Source: Ophioderma brevispina (taxonomy: Eukaryota; Echinodermata; Ophiuroidea; Amphilepidida; Ophiodermatidae). Taken from it: a DNA stretch of 64,000 nt. Made by a program: the position numbers and the translations under genes. The stretch spans positions 1-64,000 of the forward strand of contig JAMKCH010012771.1 in NCBI GenBank assembly GCA_023653785.1. The letters run 5' to 3'. The notes beneath the pieces are model-generated. The model was not told the DNA's origin, did no database searches, and saw only the letters and a list, made by a program, of their open reading frames with translations. This document shows, one piece after another, positions 35,367 through 48,619 of the stretch (positions are counted from its first letter, which is position 1; each line of letters begins with the position of its first letter).

Positions 35367-37090
35367 TATCTTTTTTGCAACACTGGATTCAGGATCCTAC
35401 TAGTCTAACTATAAAAACCACAAATACCCTTGTGGTCAGGTGCACTGGTTGCGCCACTCAAGGCAACAGATTGAACAAGGCACTCGTCTGAGTTGAACTT
35501 ATGGAACTTGCGAGTGGCGCATGGAGAATAGGCCATGTGAAATTGGAGACCTCAGATAGGTGCTTAAGCCCTTGACAGAGTGAATTCCTCGCATGGTACT
35601 TGTTATATTTTTAGTTTTTAGAGATGTGGAATATGCTCCGCTTCTCACCCCCTAAGTCTTTCTATTATGAATGGTGCTTGAAGAAGGCTATTGTGGACCT
35701 TGTTTATGTAGTATTTGTACTAAGTACAAGTTGCAGGCCCGTACACGTGGGAAATTCTACAAAAGAGGCAAAAGGTCCACTTTATTTTGTTGATTATCTG
35801 ATAAATAGGACAAAAATTCAGAGAAAGGTTTACAAGATAGTCCACTCTTTGGTGATGAGATGTTCAAAATGTCAAAAAGAAAAGGACCTGGTTTTTAGGG
35901 GGTTGTGCCACTTTTACACAAAAAAGTCATCTCTTTTATGTTCGGCACTTCCCCTAAATAAATCCTGCGTACGATAGTAGTAGTGTTTCACCGTTCTTTA
36001 TTCTACAAACCTGTATTGATGATTTGGTGGTCTACAAATATTTAAATCAAATTAGGAGAAGTGATATCTTCAAAAAGTCTCCTTAACTCGACCCTAGTGT
36101 AGTAAACCAGATCATGTAGGTCGTTAAACTCATCGTAGTTTTGCGATTTTGTGCATTCTGACGCTTCACAAAATAATGCATGACGAATGACGACAAGAAA
36201 CAATCTTGGCAAACACTTTTCTATCATAGATCGATGGGAGTATAAATAATAACACGGCTATTAGTCAATACTACCATTTCAAAGGGTAGAAGTTAGCAAA
36301 TATTATTGCCAGGTCAAAGATATGCATCCCGGATTCACATGCGTCAAATTTACCTACGGTTAAGTAATACTAGAGAGGTTTAGTTGACCTATACGCGATG
36401 TGTGTATTAGTGGAACGTGGAATTATTTTGTTCGGTCGATCCATTAAAAAAATCCGCATTCTATAAGTACAAGTACATGGCTCGCGCGTGGCAACATAAC
36501 TTTCCTTTCCTGTCTGATGATAGGCTTAACATCATTATTGATGATAAGAAATAATTTTCAAGAGGGCTTTTTAGGAATTTTGCAAATTCTTCAAAAGCAA
36601 GATATAACGAGGTTTTTTCATAAACATCCATAGTTTATTATTATATCCTGTTAGTCACGTGTTATTATGCTGGCCGTAGATAAATATCTTCTCTAGTCTA
36701 AAATGGCTGATTAAAGGGGCCCTACTTTCCCGTTTAATCATGGATGAACAATGAGGTGATGGACAAACATTAGGCCCAGATTGCAAAACGGATGAACGGG
36801 AGGCGGTTTCGTAAAGAAGTAGAAGAGTGTCAGGGTTTTTTTAGCCAGCAGTGTTAAAATGAATCGGTAGGATAGCCCTTTTTATTAAAAGTTATACTTT
36901 CTAACAGGAGAATTTTTTAATATTAATTGTTCTATTCCATAAAATAAATTAGGGCAGAAGGTCAAGAGTGTTGTTACTAACCTAGTGGTATATAACAAAT
37001 TACCTTGGGCGGCCATGAAATGGTCACTGAAAAGTAAATAAGCCCCTCCCCCCAGAACAAATGTTATGTTAAAAAAAATACACAAGCTAT
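35367..37090. other. non-coding spacer with one 117-codon open frame
   Basis: The frame at 35624-35977 (plus) is among the longest non-repetitive ones in the window but shows no family motif, no splice context and no promoter. I see nothing else in this stretch. Confidence 0.35.
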
Positions 37091-37227
37091 GTAAAAATAG
37101 AACTTTCTTCAATAATAATTAAGTAAAAACAATTACTTAAATTAAGTAACTTTTTCCTAAATTAAGCAAGAATGTTAGCTTAAATTAAGTAAAAATTTAC
37201 ATTATGATGATAGAGTTCTATTTTTAC
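37091..37227. mobile_element. tiny inverted-repeat element with TTAAATTAAGTAA repeats
   Basis: The ends GTAAAAATAGAACT (37091) and AGTTCTATTTTTAC (37214-37227) are perfect 14-base inverted repeats. The interior has four variants of AAATTAAG(T/C)AA in 137 bases. Confidence 0.55.
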
Positions 37228-39470
37228 TTAGTTATGTATTTTATTCTCTCTGCGGGAATGCGCTACAAGGCGTTAGGTACGATTATAATACAATTAATAA
37301 TACTGCTCCCATGCTAAGATTGGGTCTGATGAAAATTCGTGAAACTCTTGCGTTCTTGCCGTTTCGGTTGCACTTGGGCGGACCTTTAGGGCTTTCAGTA
37401 GTGACCTTCGTGCTATAGTTTCGGTAGGAAAATGCGGATTTGCACGGAGAAACAAACAATACCGCCGGGCTATCCGTCACCAGTATGCGTTCCCGCCTCG
37501 GATCTCACACCTTAAAAACAGCATTGGTTTTGGTCGATAATTTTATTTTAATGGATTAAAAATAAATATCTTTAATAAGATTTTCATGTGGCAAATTGAA
37601 AATTTATTTGCTGTGAAAATAGAGTCGTATCATTCGTGAGATTTTTTGCCGAGATATAATCTTTGCAGTACTTGAACTTCGTACTCGCCATGATAATTTG
37701 TGTCAGGTGGCCTAGTAGTAGTTGTCAAATATTCAAAATGATGCTATTTGGTTTTTGATTAGAAGATAAACAAAAAAATTACTAAAGATGAGTCTTTCAC
37801 ATTATATACACATTAACCTCGGAAAGTACAACCCAAAGGAATGGCTGTTTTTAGTTGGATTTTTCCCTGTTGCACAAAAGTCATTTTAGGTAACCGTTAG
37901 ACGCAATTAGTCTGGAAGCAAACAAGCGTGTTAGAAGTGACGTCACTAACCTTTAGCATTAGTCTCACCTTTACCAGTTTTGTTCTTAATATACATTTAA
38001 AACTGTTGTTAATACACAGAGAAATATAGGCCCTGAATAAAACTCTGGCCGGATATAAGTATAGGGAAAAACTACAGAAGAAATAATGGTGAAAGGCCTT
38101 TGGTGTTCTGAAAATCCCGTAGATTTGAGGAGGATCCAAAATAAATATTAAATGGGGAATAACAAAAAATATTTGTTCATAAACCAATCATCAAGTTGTA
38201 ACTTAATTTATATCTACTTCTTTTCGGTTATAAAGGGGGGGGGCAGAGGGTTTATTGCTCAGAGAGTTTTCCGAAAAGGAAAGAGCACTGGGTCTTTTTA
38301 ATCTCATAATATTATGTTCATTACCAAACCTTATATACTTACATTACCCATTTGCATTGATATATATGTTTAACCAGGCAGGTTAGTCTGCGCGGTTAGT
38401 CTATCCAGATGGACTAATCCAAACTATTCAAATATGTTAGTCCATTAGCTGGACTATCTAACTAAAAGTCAAGTAGTCTAACAGGCTGTCTAGTGCTGTA
38501 ACCTGTCTATGATTATATTGAAACTTAGTGATTGCCTTTCCTAATGGTAAATTTGGTGTAAATAAACATGTTGAACAGCAAAAAAAATTGTTCTGAAGCA
38601 CCGCTTGAGTAAGAGGGTTATTGATGTAATGGACGTTTATCCCACTACTTATTGAGTCCACTCTTTTCGGATCCAACAGAAACTGAGCATGGAGAAAGAA
38701 GTGTGGGGGTGCTGAGTGTCAGTGCAAAAATCACTACAATCAATGCAAGCTCATATAAGATACCTTGGGCTGGACCTGGATTTGAATCGTATGTGGTGAT
38801 GTGTGACAGGTCTAAAGTCATTAGAAAGAATCAAAGGCCTTAAATTCATATAGGAAAAAAAAACAAATCAGTTAACACAACACCACACATCAAATCTTGT
38901 TCGGCCTCATTCCAATGCACTACGATTATGATTGTCTGATTTCAGGTAAAGCCCAAAATCAGTAACTTTTTTCACGTCAAAATGGCACATGTTGTATCGA
39001 AAGTGCGGAGTGTTAGGTCATATAAAACTGCACCCTTATTATATTCATGTTCGTTGTGAAAAACAGACACTCAAGCACTTAAGTGAGGTCTTGAAGATTG
39101 CCATTTAACTGGTAATAATAAAAAACATTGGGAGAGTTTTTAATACACACCTTTTAAAAAAAAAAACAATCGCTTTACAAAAAATAAAAAATAAAACGAA
39201 TCGTATCTGCATAACTGTGTTCCCGTGTAGTGTCAACAAAGTCGTATCTACCAGTTTACAACTTTTGTGTTGCGCTCAGCAGAAATTACAATTTTGAGTG
39301 CAACAAGTCGTCGATATAAGTCTACATCGGCCTATTTTGAAATGTATATAAATTATGGTAATCACCCTCCTTTTTCAGGATATATAAAAACCTTCAAATT
39401 CGCCAAAAATGTCAGTTACGACTTTGTGCACTCCCAAACGATTTGTATTTATTAAGGATATTGATTAAAA
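37228..39470. other. non-coding spacer
   Basis: No gene recognised. Near 38380-38470 GGACTA and TAGTC strings recur. A weak B-box-like GGATTTGAATC at about 38778 is not enough to call a SINE. Confidence 0.4.
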
Positions 39471-39514
39471 CAGGATTCGTCTCCCCATGGTTCATTTGGA
39501 CTTCGGCAAAGGAA

Positions 39515-39565
39515 CCATGAGAATATTCCGTCCCTTCGGAGGGACGTTAAGCCGTCGGCCCATGT
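39515..39565 (+). repeat. GGGACGTTAA hairpin of an invertebrate SINE/LINE tail
   Basis: CCGTCCCTTCGGAGGGACG followed by TTAAGCCGTCGGCCC forms a stable hairpin. It resembles the GGGACGTTAA motif seen at the 3' ends of many invertebrate retroposons. No head or full boundaries recognised. Confidence 0.35.
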
Positions 39566-39804
39566 ACATGGAGAAATCACATCTGTATATGTAATCATAT
39601 TATCAATTGCCACCATGTGTGACCAAACAGACATTGCACCGATTAACCTCACAAAAGCTCTTACAGTAGGAATGCAGTGGCTTACTTCCTGGATTTACGG
39701 GATTGTGACCCCCTATAGTGACGTCACAAAATTTCAAATCCAAGTGCTTAGGTTTACGAGTGCGAGTCCTCGATTTTGAAAAAACAACAAAATTGAATGA
39801 AATG

Positions 39805-40965
39805 AAATTTTCTGGTTGGCATTACCCCAAGATACTACCACAAGATCATCTGCAGGCTCTAAACAAACTGTCGAGAAAGCAAATGAGTACAGTTGAAGCT
39901 ATGCATAGGGTACATCTACTCTGAAAAGGCGTTCGACTCGGTAAGCACATCACAAACTTATTTGTAGCATAATTGAGGAAGTTGGATAGTAAAGATCTTA
40001 GAGGACATTGCACTAATGAAAAAAACAACGCTAATATTACATGATGATGATGTTTCTAAGCCTATCCAAATTAAAAAGAGGAGGCGTCATGGAGACACCA
40101 TATCACCAAAGATATTTACCGCAGCCATTGAAGACGGACTTCAAGGAAACTAGAATTAAAGGAAGGAGGCCCTTACATAGACTGGCAGAACCTTGCGTGA
40201 CAGATTTGATGATTGATAATGATCTGTGCTTTTAGTTAACAGCCGCAGTCAAGGACATGGATACACCCAACTTAACAAACTGAATTCTGAAAGAAAACCG
40301 ATAGGCCTGAAAAATCCACAAAGGCAAAAGATAAGTACATGATAATAGACATAAGAGACTTGAAAATTGGAGAGGAGTGTGATAGATAAAGTAGACAGCT
40401 ACAGGATCTAGGCCAAACAGTCGGAAAAGGAAAACAACACAGGGAAGGACCTATAAGTATAAAATGTTATAATTAACAAAAAGGCCGCTGGAGCTGCTTG
40501 GCAGATATGATATCCTCTTGTGACAAAACCTGTAGTCAATCAGAGTATCCTGGCCCAACCATGGTGCAGGAGAGATGGACCACAACCAAGAGACTTGAGC
40601 AGAAACTCGTTACCACCAAGAGCCATGGAGAGACCAAATGTTACAAAACTCTAATTAAGACCAAAAAAGAGCAAGAAAAGTCAAAGACATTAATAGAGAA
40701 ATAAAAAGAAGCAAAATGAATATGGGCGGGGCATGTGCAAACAAGAACGCAAGACAATAGATGGACGAAGAGAATGACATGACAGTGATGCAGCCAAGAA
40801 TAAGGTAAAGAAGAAGAGGCCGACAGAAGATGAGGAAAAGAGAAGATGGAGGGATGACTTGACATCTTAGCCTGGGCAACACATGGACCAGAGGTGCTCA
40901 AGTCCGAAGAAGATAGCGGTTGCGGAAGAGGGTACATCCACCAGTGGATGCAACAGCCCCAGGGA
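39805..40965 (+). pseudogene. RTE-type non-LTR retrotransposon reverse transcriptase, 5'-truncated and broken
   Basis: Reverse transcriptase copies element RNA into DNA at a nicked chromosomal site (target-primed reverse transcription). Reading across several frameshifts I see, in order: a DHLQAL segment (about 39850), VEKANEYS (about 39878), EKAFDSV with the conserved aspartate (39922-39942), GDTISPK (about 40095) preceded by RRRH instead of RQ, a damaged FADD box reading RFDD then stop (about 40204-40216), TTKRLEQKL (about 40588), WAGHV (about 40719), a GRxK...RRWRDDL string (about 40815-40865) and YIHQWM (about 40935). This order is that of the RTE clade polymerase and its C-terminal domain. 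No upstream apurinic endonuclease domain is visible, so the copy is 5'-truncated as usual for LINEs. Several stops and frameshifts make it non-functional. Family call fairly sure, clade call moderately sure. Confidence 0.85.
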
Positions 40966-43900
40966 AAGGTACAGGTCCATTCTCGATAAAAGTGTTCAAA
41001 AAGTCGTTTTTTGTGTCGCTAACAGTCACGCACAGTTTAAAGCTTGTTTTTGGCATTACGGAATGAATGTTTAGAATATAAAAGATACTTAGGAGTTATG
41101 TTTTCAAAATGATCCGGAATAGATGTGTAACCGGATGAGAAAGTATCAAGGCTAATAAGGCTAAAGATGCATAACTGCTTTTCGCCATGTCGCCAGTCCC
41201 CAAATCCGTCTTTAAAATGTGTCCTGCTCGTTACACAAGAGCGCATATCACAGATTGGCATTTGCATTTTTATCAGCCTCTATTATGCACTAATTGTTAA
41301 GTTTAAACCTGATAAAATATTGGATTATTATAAGTTTAATGCAAGAGTTCTCGGAGAGCATGTCGCCAATATTGCAGACAGAACGTTACGATAATTCGAG
41401 TGATTACAAAAATTGCTAAAAAATAAACTGAATAATATGTTCCAATGTGTATAAAATCAGAAGATGTCAATGTTATATTTACATGTTGTTGCATAAAAAA
41501 ATCTGGTTCAACGTAACCAATTTCCGCCCTAGTAATGAAAGAAATTCCCTCTGTGACGTTCATACCGCGACAGATACTCTACCTCCCTCCTGCTACGTTC
41601 TTGCAATATGGCGTGAACATAAAGTCGAATACCATACCATGCTTTTAGTATGAAGGTAATACCTGATACCGTATAGAGATTCTAAGTCTGTGAAGCACGT
41701 CTTTCATCAAGAACGCAAGACTAAGAAAAGGGCCCGCGGATTACGTTCGACAGATACGTTACGTAAGTGTTAACGTTAGGCAATTACTAAAAATCTGATA
41801 TATTTGTTAGATCACCCATGCATTGTCCGTGTTCTGAGAATATTAAAGTTTACGATTTTCAATGAATGTTTAAGGAAGTCCTTAATGTTATATTTCGTCA
41901 TGTGAGAGGACCAAACTTGAACCTTACGGAGATGCGCCTCAAGGTAAATGGTCACGTAAATACTATATTTTGTTTTAAGCACAAAATCAACAATTTAAAA
42001 AAACAAAAAAACTAAAAAATCAATAAAATTTTTTTTTAATACCGCATTACAAATGGACTACTTTAGCTTTTGATTTGTCATATCCAAGGTACGTTATTGA
42101 TGACATGGTTGACACGTCAATGGTACTAACCTCTTCACCCATATGTTAATATCCAGAAAAAAAATGAGTTTCAATAAGTTCGTCACTACCTTTTTTAAAG
42201 AACAAAAATACACATTTGTATCATTATATTTAATAGTCCAAATTACCGAGCTATATGGATTTTTTTCACTGACAGAATGTACTTATGACAACGTGAAACG
42301 TGGAAGTTGACAAATGTGATCACCGCTTTGATCAGCCCCCACCCCACCCATAATGCATCTCGTGAGGTGCTCCCAGTTTTCCGCAGGGAACATTTATCAT
42401 GTTCATCTTTACACAATATTACGTTGTTAGTTCGGTCGCGTTAGCGGACAGTGCCTCAGGCGCTAAAACGCAATAAAGTACCTTACCGAAATAGAGAACG
42501 TATCAAAGCAAAAACAAAAAGCATTCGAGGCACTAATGGTTGAAATTTCCGGCAAAAGGTGATGGAAATTTCGATCGTAACACATGCTGATGGTCGCCTA
42601 CCAGACGATTATTTCCATATCTTAAAATTTACAGTCGGCTGCATTATCGGGATTTTAAAGCAAACGGCACGAGATAAAGTATTTTCCCAATATTTATTTT
42701 ACTTTATAATTCTAACCCGTATGTGTTATGTTACTGAGGCTCGGTTAATGTTCCTCTGATGAAAATGAGCATCCACGAGACGCATTTTTGGGCGGGCAAA
42801 GCGTCTAGCCCCATATCCCTAACGTCCCTAGAGGAAAATCTGACGATCACCGCAAAAAAAGGAGGTTTAGGCGTATTTTTCCCTTAATCAAGGCAGGGGT
42901 CCGCTCAGTGATTTTCTTTCACAAGTGCATTTACATGGCAGTTAGGACGTAAGGATATGGCACAATGTGTACCGGGGTCAGAATTCAGGACCGTTTAACA
43001 CCATTACGGTCAATTTGGGTAAAAGGGTTTTTTTTTTTTTTTTAACGTGATCAATACTAAATTTGCCTTAAATCAACGATAGAGGTAAGCACTGATACCA
43101 CTGATAAATTGAAGATTTATAAACAAAATATTTATCTTTATACATATAAGGACTTATTCTGCGTCTATGGGGAATAATTAATTAAAATTGCTAATGAACA
43201 CGCGCGAAAAAAATATCGTTCACGTGCGTCACGCGTGCTCATGTCGCTCACCAAAGTTCTAATTCTTGAAATTGACCTTTTATGCGTCAGTTGGCGTTGC
43301 TATACTAAAAATCAATCACTTTTTAAACGATATAAGACATAGGCCTACAATGTTTTGCGGACCTGCTGCGGGCAGCATGCTACTTAAAACTTTAGTCTAA
43401 AATGGCTAGTACTTTATCCCCAACGTTCCTAGAGGAAAATCCCCGGGGGGGCCACTTCAACGTTCATTTGGGTTAGGGGTGTGCGGCCGCACCTGGACCT
43501 TGTGGAACTGATCAGGAACTTGCGAAAGGTTCTTGTGAACTGAAAAGTGGGACATTATGTAAGTTTGCTTTAATCATGCTCTATTTATTGTAATACCTCT
43601 CAATATTCATGTAGGGGGGGGTGGGTATGGTGGTGGGTTGTTGATGGATGGGTGGAAAAACACTGTTTTAGATTAATATGTCAAATTTGACTAATTTTAA
43701 TGATTTTAAATGATCCAGATTAGTGATTTAAAGACAAGTCGGCAATTACATACATGGGTCAGATTTACTATGTGTATGATATTATCTGCATATCTGCAGC
43801 CATGTTCGAATGCTTTATGCCCCCCCCCCCCTCCCCCGTCAATGTTGAATCCTGCAAATCTGGTTTATTGGAGAGGATCCAACATTGATTGGTGGGGGTG

Positions 43901-44528
43901 GGGCGGGTTGTGTATACAAAGTTGAAACTTTCATAAGCAAAATTAGTTCGCAAGGTTATAGCGAGGGTGTGAACCCCTTAATTATATATTTTTCTTGAGT
44001 TGTCAGTGCACGGATTTGATGGGATTAAAAATTAAATTCCAACCAAAATAGGATCATCTCTAAATAAGATCAACTGATTGAGCTGACAAACCGGATTGAT
44101 TAAAAAAATACTGACAAGCAAATCATTATTGTTCATTTTAATATAGGCATGGGTTACAATACTGTTAAATGAACAGGCCCGTTTGACGGAGGTAATAATG
44201 TTTGGTGTTTGTCACTTACGTTATCCCTGAAAGAGTCATACAAATTTTATGGAAAAAAAATAAGTAATGAAAAAAATTAGCAATAACATAGAAACCAAAC
44301 AAGATCTGAACAATAAATGAATGGACCCATTAAAGAGGCGATGCGATCCAAATTCCAGCCGTCTTCTAGCTGAAATGACATGTGTGGTTGTTATACATTT
44401 TGAAAGCTTTCGGTACCAGGTAAAATCTTAAAATAAATATGTAAGTACCAAATTGAGTGAAACAAAAAGACAATATTTTTCGTGACGATATTCCAATAAA
44501 AATCTGTAAACCCATGATAATTGATTTT
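40966..44528. other. non-coding spacer with a few dispersed strings
   Basis: A 20-base string AACGT(C/T)CCTAGAGGAAAATC occurs at about 42821 and 43421. CTGACGATCACCGCAAAAAA at 42840 recurs as CTGACGACCGCAAAAAA at 49457, so a dispersed repeat family is present, boundaries unknown. No gene recognised. Confidence 0.4.
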
Positions 44529-44625
44529 ATGAGTTTCATTCATTTTATCCCGCTTATACCTAAGAAGAAATCCTTTTAATGAGTTTCATTTTATCCCGCT
44601 TTACCTAAGAGTAAATCATTTTAAA
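44529..44625 (+). repeat. two-copy tandem repeat, about 50 bases
   Basis: ATGAGTTTCATTCATTTTAT followed by CCCGCTTATACCTAAGA occurs at 44529 and again, slightly shorter, at 44579. Confidence 0.8.
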
Positions 44626-45414
44626 CTTGGTCTATTTTGGCAAAACTTAAAAACGCCAGAAAAGTAAATAACCAATGGCTATTAATGTTCTATGATTCGT
44701 CGTGGTCACGACATAGTGTCGAAATTGATGTTGTGGTCAAATTGAGTTGTTAATAGTTGATTGGTGCCATTATGATGACTCTTTAATTGTACCCAAAAAT
44801 AATAAAAGTGGAAATTAAATATCCTACAAAATGCGGTCGAATAACACGCATTTGAAAACGCGGTTTCACAAACAAACGAATACGTATTCGATAGCTTTGC
44901 GTGTCCAATATCTCAAAGCACCCAATAAATTGTGAACGAAACGTATTCGCTGGACAAAGATTGCCTACTTCAGTGATCAAAATCGATAATAGGGTCTATC
45001 AAGATTTAAGGCAATCGGTTGAATTGAAATTTACTTTCTATACTTCATGAGGATTGGTCAGGTATTTCACCATTTTAATTTTTGTGTTTTAATATGTACT
45101 TGTTACTTATTGAAACCTTACGGTCTGTGCGTCGTTGAAAAGAATTATCCAAGTCTTGTAGTTTTAACATTTGTACAAATACAACAAATCTTATATGTTT
45201 TTGGGGGGGGGGGGCATAGTGAATAACCCTCGTATTACCAAAGGGGGAAAAGTTACCACCCGAGGTAAACTTTCCCTCGGTGCCAAAAACGTTAAAAAAC
45301 TTTCGGTAAGTCTTCCATATAATTATTTCACACATCTGCTGTTAATTTTGGCGAAAACAAATGGTGAGTAGCACATCCAGGGTTACGTCGAAGTCGATTG
45401 GTGGTGGTGGTTCT
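44626..45414. other. non-coding spacer
   Basis: Nothing recognised beyond a G-run at 45200. Confidence 0.4.
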
Positions 45415-45760
45415 ACTACCTCTACTACCCATTGTTGAAAATGCCCGCATTCTGATTGTCAGTTTACTGCCCATTATTCTGCAATAATGAGCCGCTAAGC
45501 ATTTTCTTATCATTTATTTGTATTAATCAGCATACAAAATACACATAAATAAAGCATATTAACTTAAAACCTATCCAAACAAACAAACAAATAGTAAAAT
45601 TAAGTTTTTTTAGTTAATAGAATAAAAGTGGTAGTATCATCTATGGGCTCATTAATGTATCCTCGGGCGGGGAAAAATATAAAAAACTTAATGGGCAGCC
45701 ATTATTTAGTTTTTCGACCTCGAGGACATTTCGCCTATAATGATCTGCATTCCAATTTAG
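45415..45760 (-). mobile_element. hairpin MITE-B, inverted copy
   Basis: The reverse complement reproduces the 27.3-kb MITE in order: AGGACATTTCGCC region, GACCT..CG, AATGAGCCCATA, TTTTATTCTATTA, AAGAAAATGC, CATTATTGCAGAATAATG, GGGCAGTAAACTGAC and CAATCAGAATGC. It holds about 40-50 extra bases near 45540-45600. Confidence 0.7.
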
Positions 45761-46363
45761 TTATTAGTATTGTTTAAAATATTGTGCAAGTATGGCTTCT
45801 AAAATTAATGTTGATTAAAAAACTAGTCATTTTCAATATCATTTTGAGGCCAAAACCCACATGAAAATCAATATTTCCTACCTTTTTTATGCAAAAAGTC
45901 ATTTTTCATTTTATACTCTGATGTGTGTCTGTGGAAGGAATGACCATTTTTGCCAACTTGTTATCTTTGACGTCATTGTGACGCAATACTAGGTCAATCA
46001 ATCACAAGTTAAATTTATTTTTGAACTTCAAAACATCACAGCAGTGTTTAACAATAACAATAACAAGAGCCAAAGCCCAAATAAAATAAAAGTGGAAACA
46101 AAAATATGCCAATATAGAGTAAAATTTCATTTTGGAAAAGGTAATTACAAAACAAAGCAAATTATAACAAGCAAAGGGCCATAATTGGTAATTGAAAGTG
46201 AAGTGAAAGGTGAAGATCGAGGTCATTGCTAAACGCAGGGCGTGAAGGTTTGCAGTAGTGACCTCTAATTCTTAGTTCTACAATTAAAATACAAAAATAT
46301 AGATAACACAAGACACCTTAGGGACAAGACAAACGAGGACAGAAAAAACACAATCATGTCAAC
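45761..46363. other. non-coding spacer
   Basis: Nothing recognised. Confidence 0.4.
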
Positions 46364-46560
46364 CAAGAGAAGGAAAAGGAGGAAGGAAGGAAGGAAGGAA
46401 AGATGGAGAGGGAGGAAGGAAGCAAAAGGACAAAGGAAAACAGAGAGAGAGAAATAAAAGGAGGATTAAGAGGGAGAAAGGGAGGATGGAAAGAAAGAAG
46501 GACAAGAAAGTGATAGAAGGAATAAAGGACGAAAGGACGAAAGAGAGAGAAAGTGAGGAA
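46364..46560 (+). repeat. GGAA/GAGA purine repeat
   Basis: AGGAAGGAAGGAAGGAA near 46380 degrades rightward into GA-rich sequence. The 134-codon minus-strand frame here is compositional. Confidence 0.85.
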
Positions 46561-47989
46561 GACAGACTGATGCGGGAATTATAATGAAGCATCAAGAACA
46601 AGAGTAAAAAGGAAAAAGCAAAAAAAAAATCAAGGAAAAAGAGTGGAGTTAGAAGATTCAGCAGCGGTGTAAGTACTGAGATGCCCTTCTTAATTCTCGC
46701 TTTGAAGGAAGAAGAGAGAGCGAGAAGATTTAGAGTTATCGGAAAGGAAAGATTCCAGTGCAAGGGTCCTTGGGATCTAGAAGTGTGGGAAGCAGTAGGG
46801 GAAAACGGTGGACCAATGCTATAAACGGGGTTTCAGGGTTCATCATACCCCTTACCCCCGCGCTCCCCCCCTGTCGCAACATATCCTCATGTTCTTCTAT
46901 TCTACTTTTCTCCACTCTTCCCTTATCCTGCTTTTCCCCCTTTATGCCCAATTTCTCCTGCCTTCCTATCCGCGCCCGCTTATCATCATACGTTACCATT
47001 CCCTCCATCTATGACTTACCGCCTCAACCGCCGTCGTGGACCTATCATCCCACTCCCTAACCTCGTTGCGTATCTTCTCCTTCTTTGACTATTCCTCCTT
47101 CTCCTTCTTTTCTTCGTTGCTGTTCTTTTTGTATACCCCCCCCTATTATATACCAAACATCGAAATATCTATGGCTTTAGAATAATGAATTCTCGGGGTG
47201 TTTAACACCACACCCCTTAGAAGTAAACCGTGTTACAAAAATAGAATTTAGTAAACATATTGCGGAAAGTTTGTGTTAACTTGATTCTGCAAACTAAATA
47301 AGTACTAATATATACTCATTTAAAAATCGCCTTCCGGAACAATTTGATTATTTTCTTTGAAGGTGTTTGTTAGCGTTAGTGCCCTCTAAATTGATTAGAT
47401 TATGTTAGATTTATAGTATATACCCATTTAATCGTTAATTCGTTTCAAGTTGATATATAGTTAGCGTGTAATTACTTTAAAAGATAGGAAACTATACATG
47501 TAATGAGAAATTTAAGAGAAAACGAGAAAATAGAACAATTTTATATCCAAACCTTGAGTTATAAAACATTCAGTTACATTTTACTATTTTTCTAGCTCAA
47601 ATGTTGAACAGGCTAGCAATATTTATTGTGGGTTACACATGCTATATTGTATATTTTTTATAACATATTTTGCACTACAATGTTTGTGTTCCTCTTCTTA
47701 AACGATTAATCTTAAAATTTGATAGGTTTTGTTTCGCAAAAATGAGTTAAAAATATTCGGAATGATAAAGATATTAATTTTAAGGCGCCAAAAAAAAGTT
47801 GTAAGAGGTTTGTAATTTCTGATTCGTTGGTCATCGGGTGGCACCACGCACAGTGCCACCGCAGCCCATGAGGCTAGAGACACCTCCCTCAAGGAACGAT
47901 AACAAACAGTGAAGTTTCCCTAAACCGCTTATGGAAGTCGTTGTATACAAATTTGCATGGTTTGTAAACATAAACACAATGCAATAGAC
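46561..47989. other. non-coding spacer
   Basis: C- and T-rich around 46850-47150, otherwise AT-rich. No gene recognised. Confidence 0.4.
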
Positions 47990-48135
47990 ATCGTCGTCGT
48001 TTCATCATCATTACACATCGTCATCGTCGTGCGTCATCATCCTCATCATCATCATTCATCATCACCACCATCATTCATCATCATCATCATCATCATCATC
48101 GTCATCATACATCTCATCGATCAGTAGCATATTGT
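47990..48135 (+). repeat. CAT/CGT trinucleotide microsatellite
   Basis: Imperfect ATC repeat with nine consecutive units near 48075-48101 and scattered GTC and ACC variants. Confidence 0.9.
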
Positions 48136-48339
48136 CGTCGTCAAGCTCCGATGTTTCCTTATTATCGTTGTTGCCACCATCATCACCGCCATCGTTATCT
48201 TATAATGCGTGGGCATCATCGGCCATCTCATTTCAAAAATAGAAAAAAACCGGTTAGCTATAGTAATCTCACCATTACCAACATTAGAATCAACGGGTTT
48301 CATGCAGTTCGAATACGTAGTCGACTCCTTAGAGCACAG

Positions 48340-48610
48340 CGCGAAAAAAACGAACGAAAAAAAAACGAAAACCCGAAACGATAAAAAAAAAACGCGAAAA
48401 AAAAGCGATCGACAAAGAAATCCTAAACAAAAATAGTTATAAGATAATTTGTGATATACTAGATCTATTTAGAAAAAAAAAATAAATAGTGTGGATGAGA
48501 AAACAAAAAAAAAAAAAAATACAAAAGAAACAACTTCCGCAGAAAGAAAAAAAAAAAAAAAAAAGAAATGTTTTTTTTTTTTAAAAAAAAAAACGAAAAA
48601 AAAAAGAATT
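48340..48610 (+). repeat. A-rich low-complexity block
   Basis: Homopolymer A runs with CGAAAAAAAACG variants on the left and mixed A and T runs on the right. Confidence 0.85.
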
Positions 48611-48619
48611 TCACACATT

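Noticed and set aside
35624..35977. 117-codon plus-strand frame
   Set aside because: Mixed composition but no domain, promoter, splice context or paralogue seen; frames of this size occur by chance in 64 kb.
38690..38850. SINE head around GGATTTGAATC
   Set aside because: B-box similarity alone, no A box at the right distance, no tail.
46359..46763. 134-codon minus-strand frame
   Set aside because: Compositional product of a GGAA/GAGA repeat, Ser/Leu/Phe-rich.
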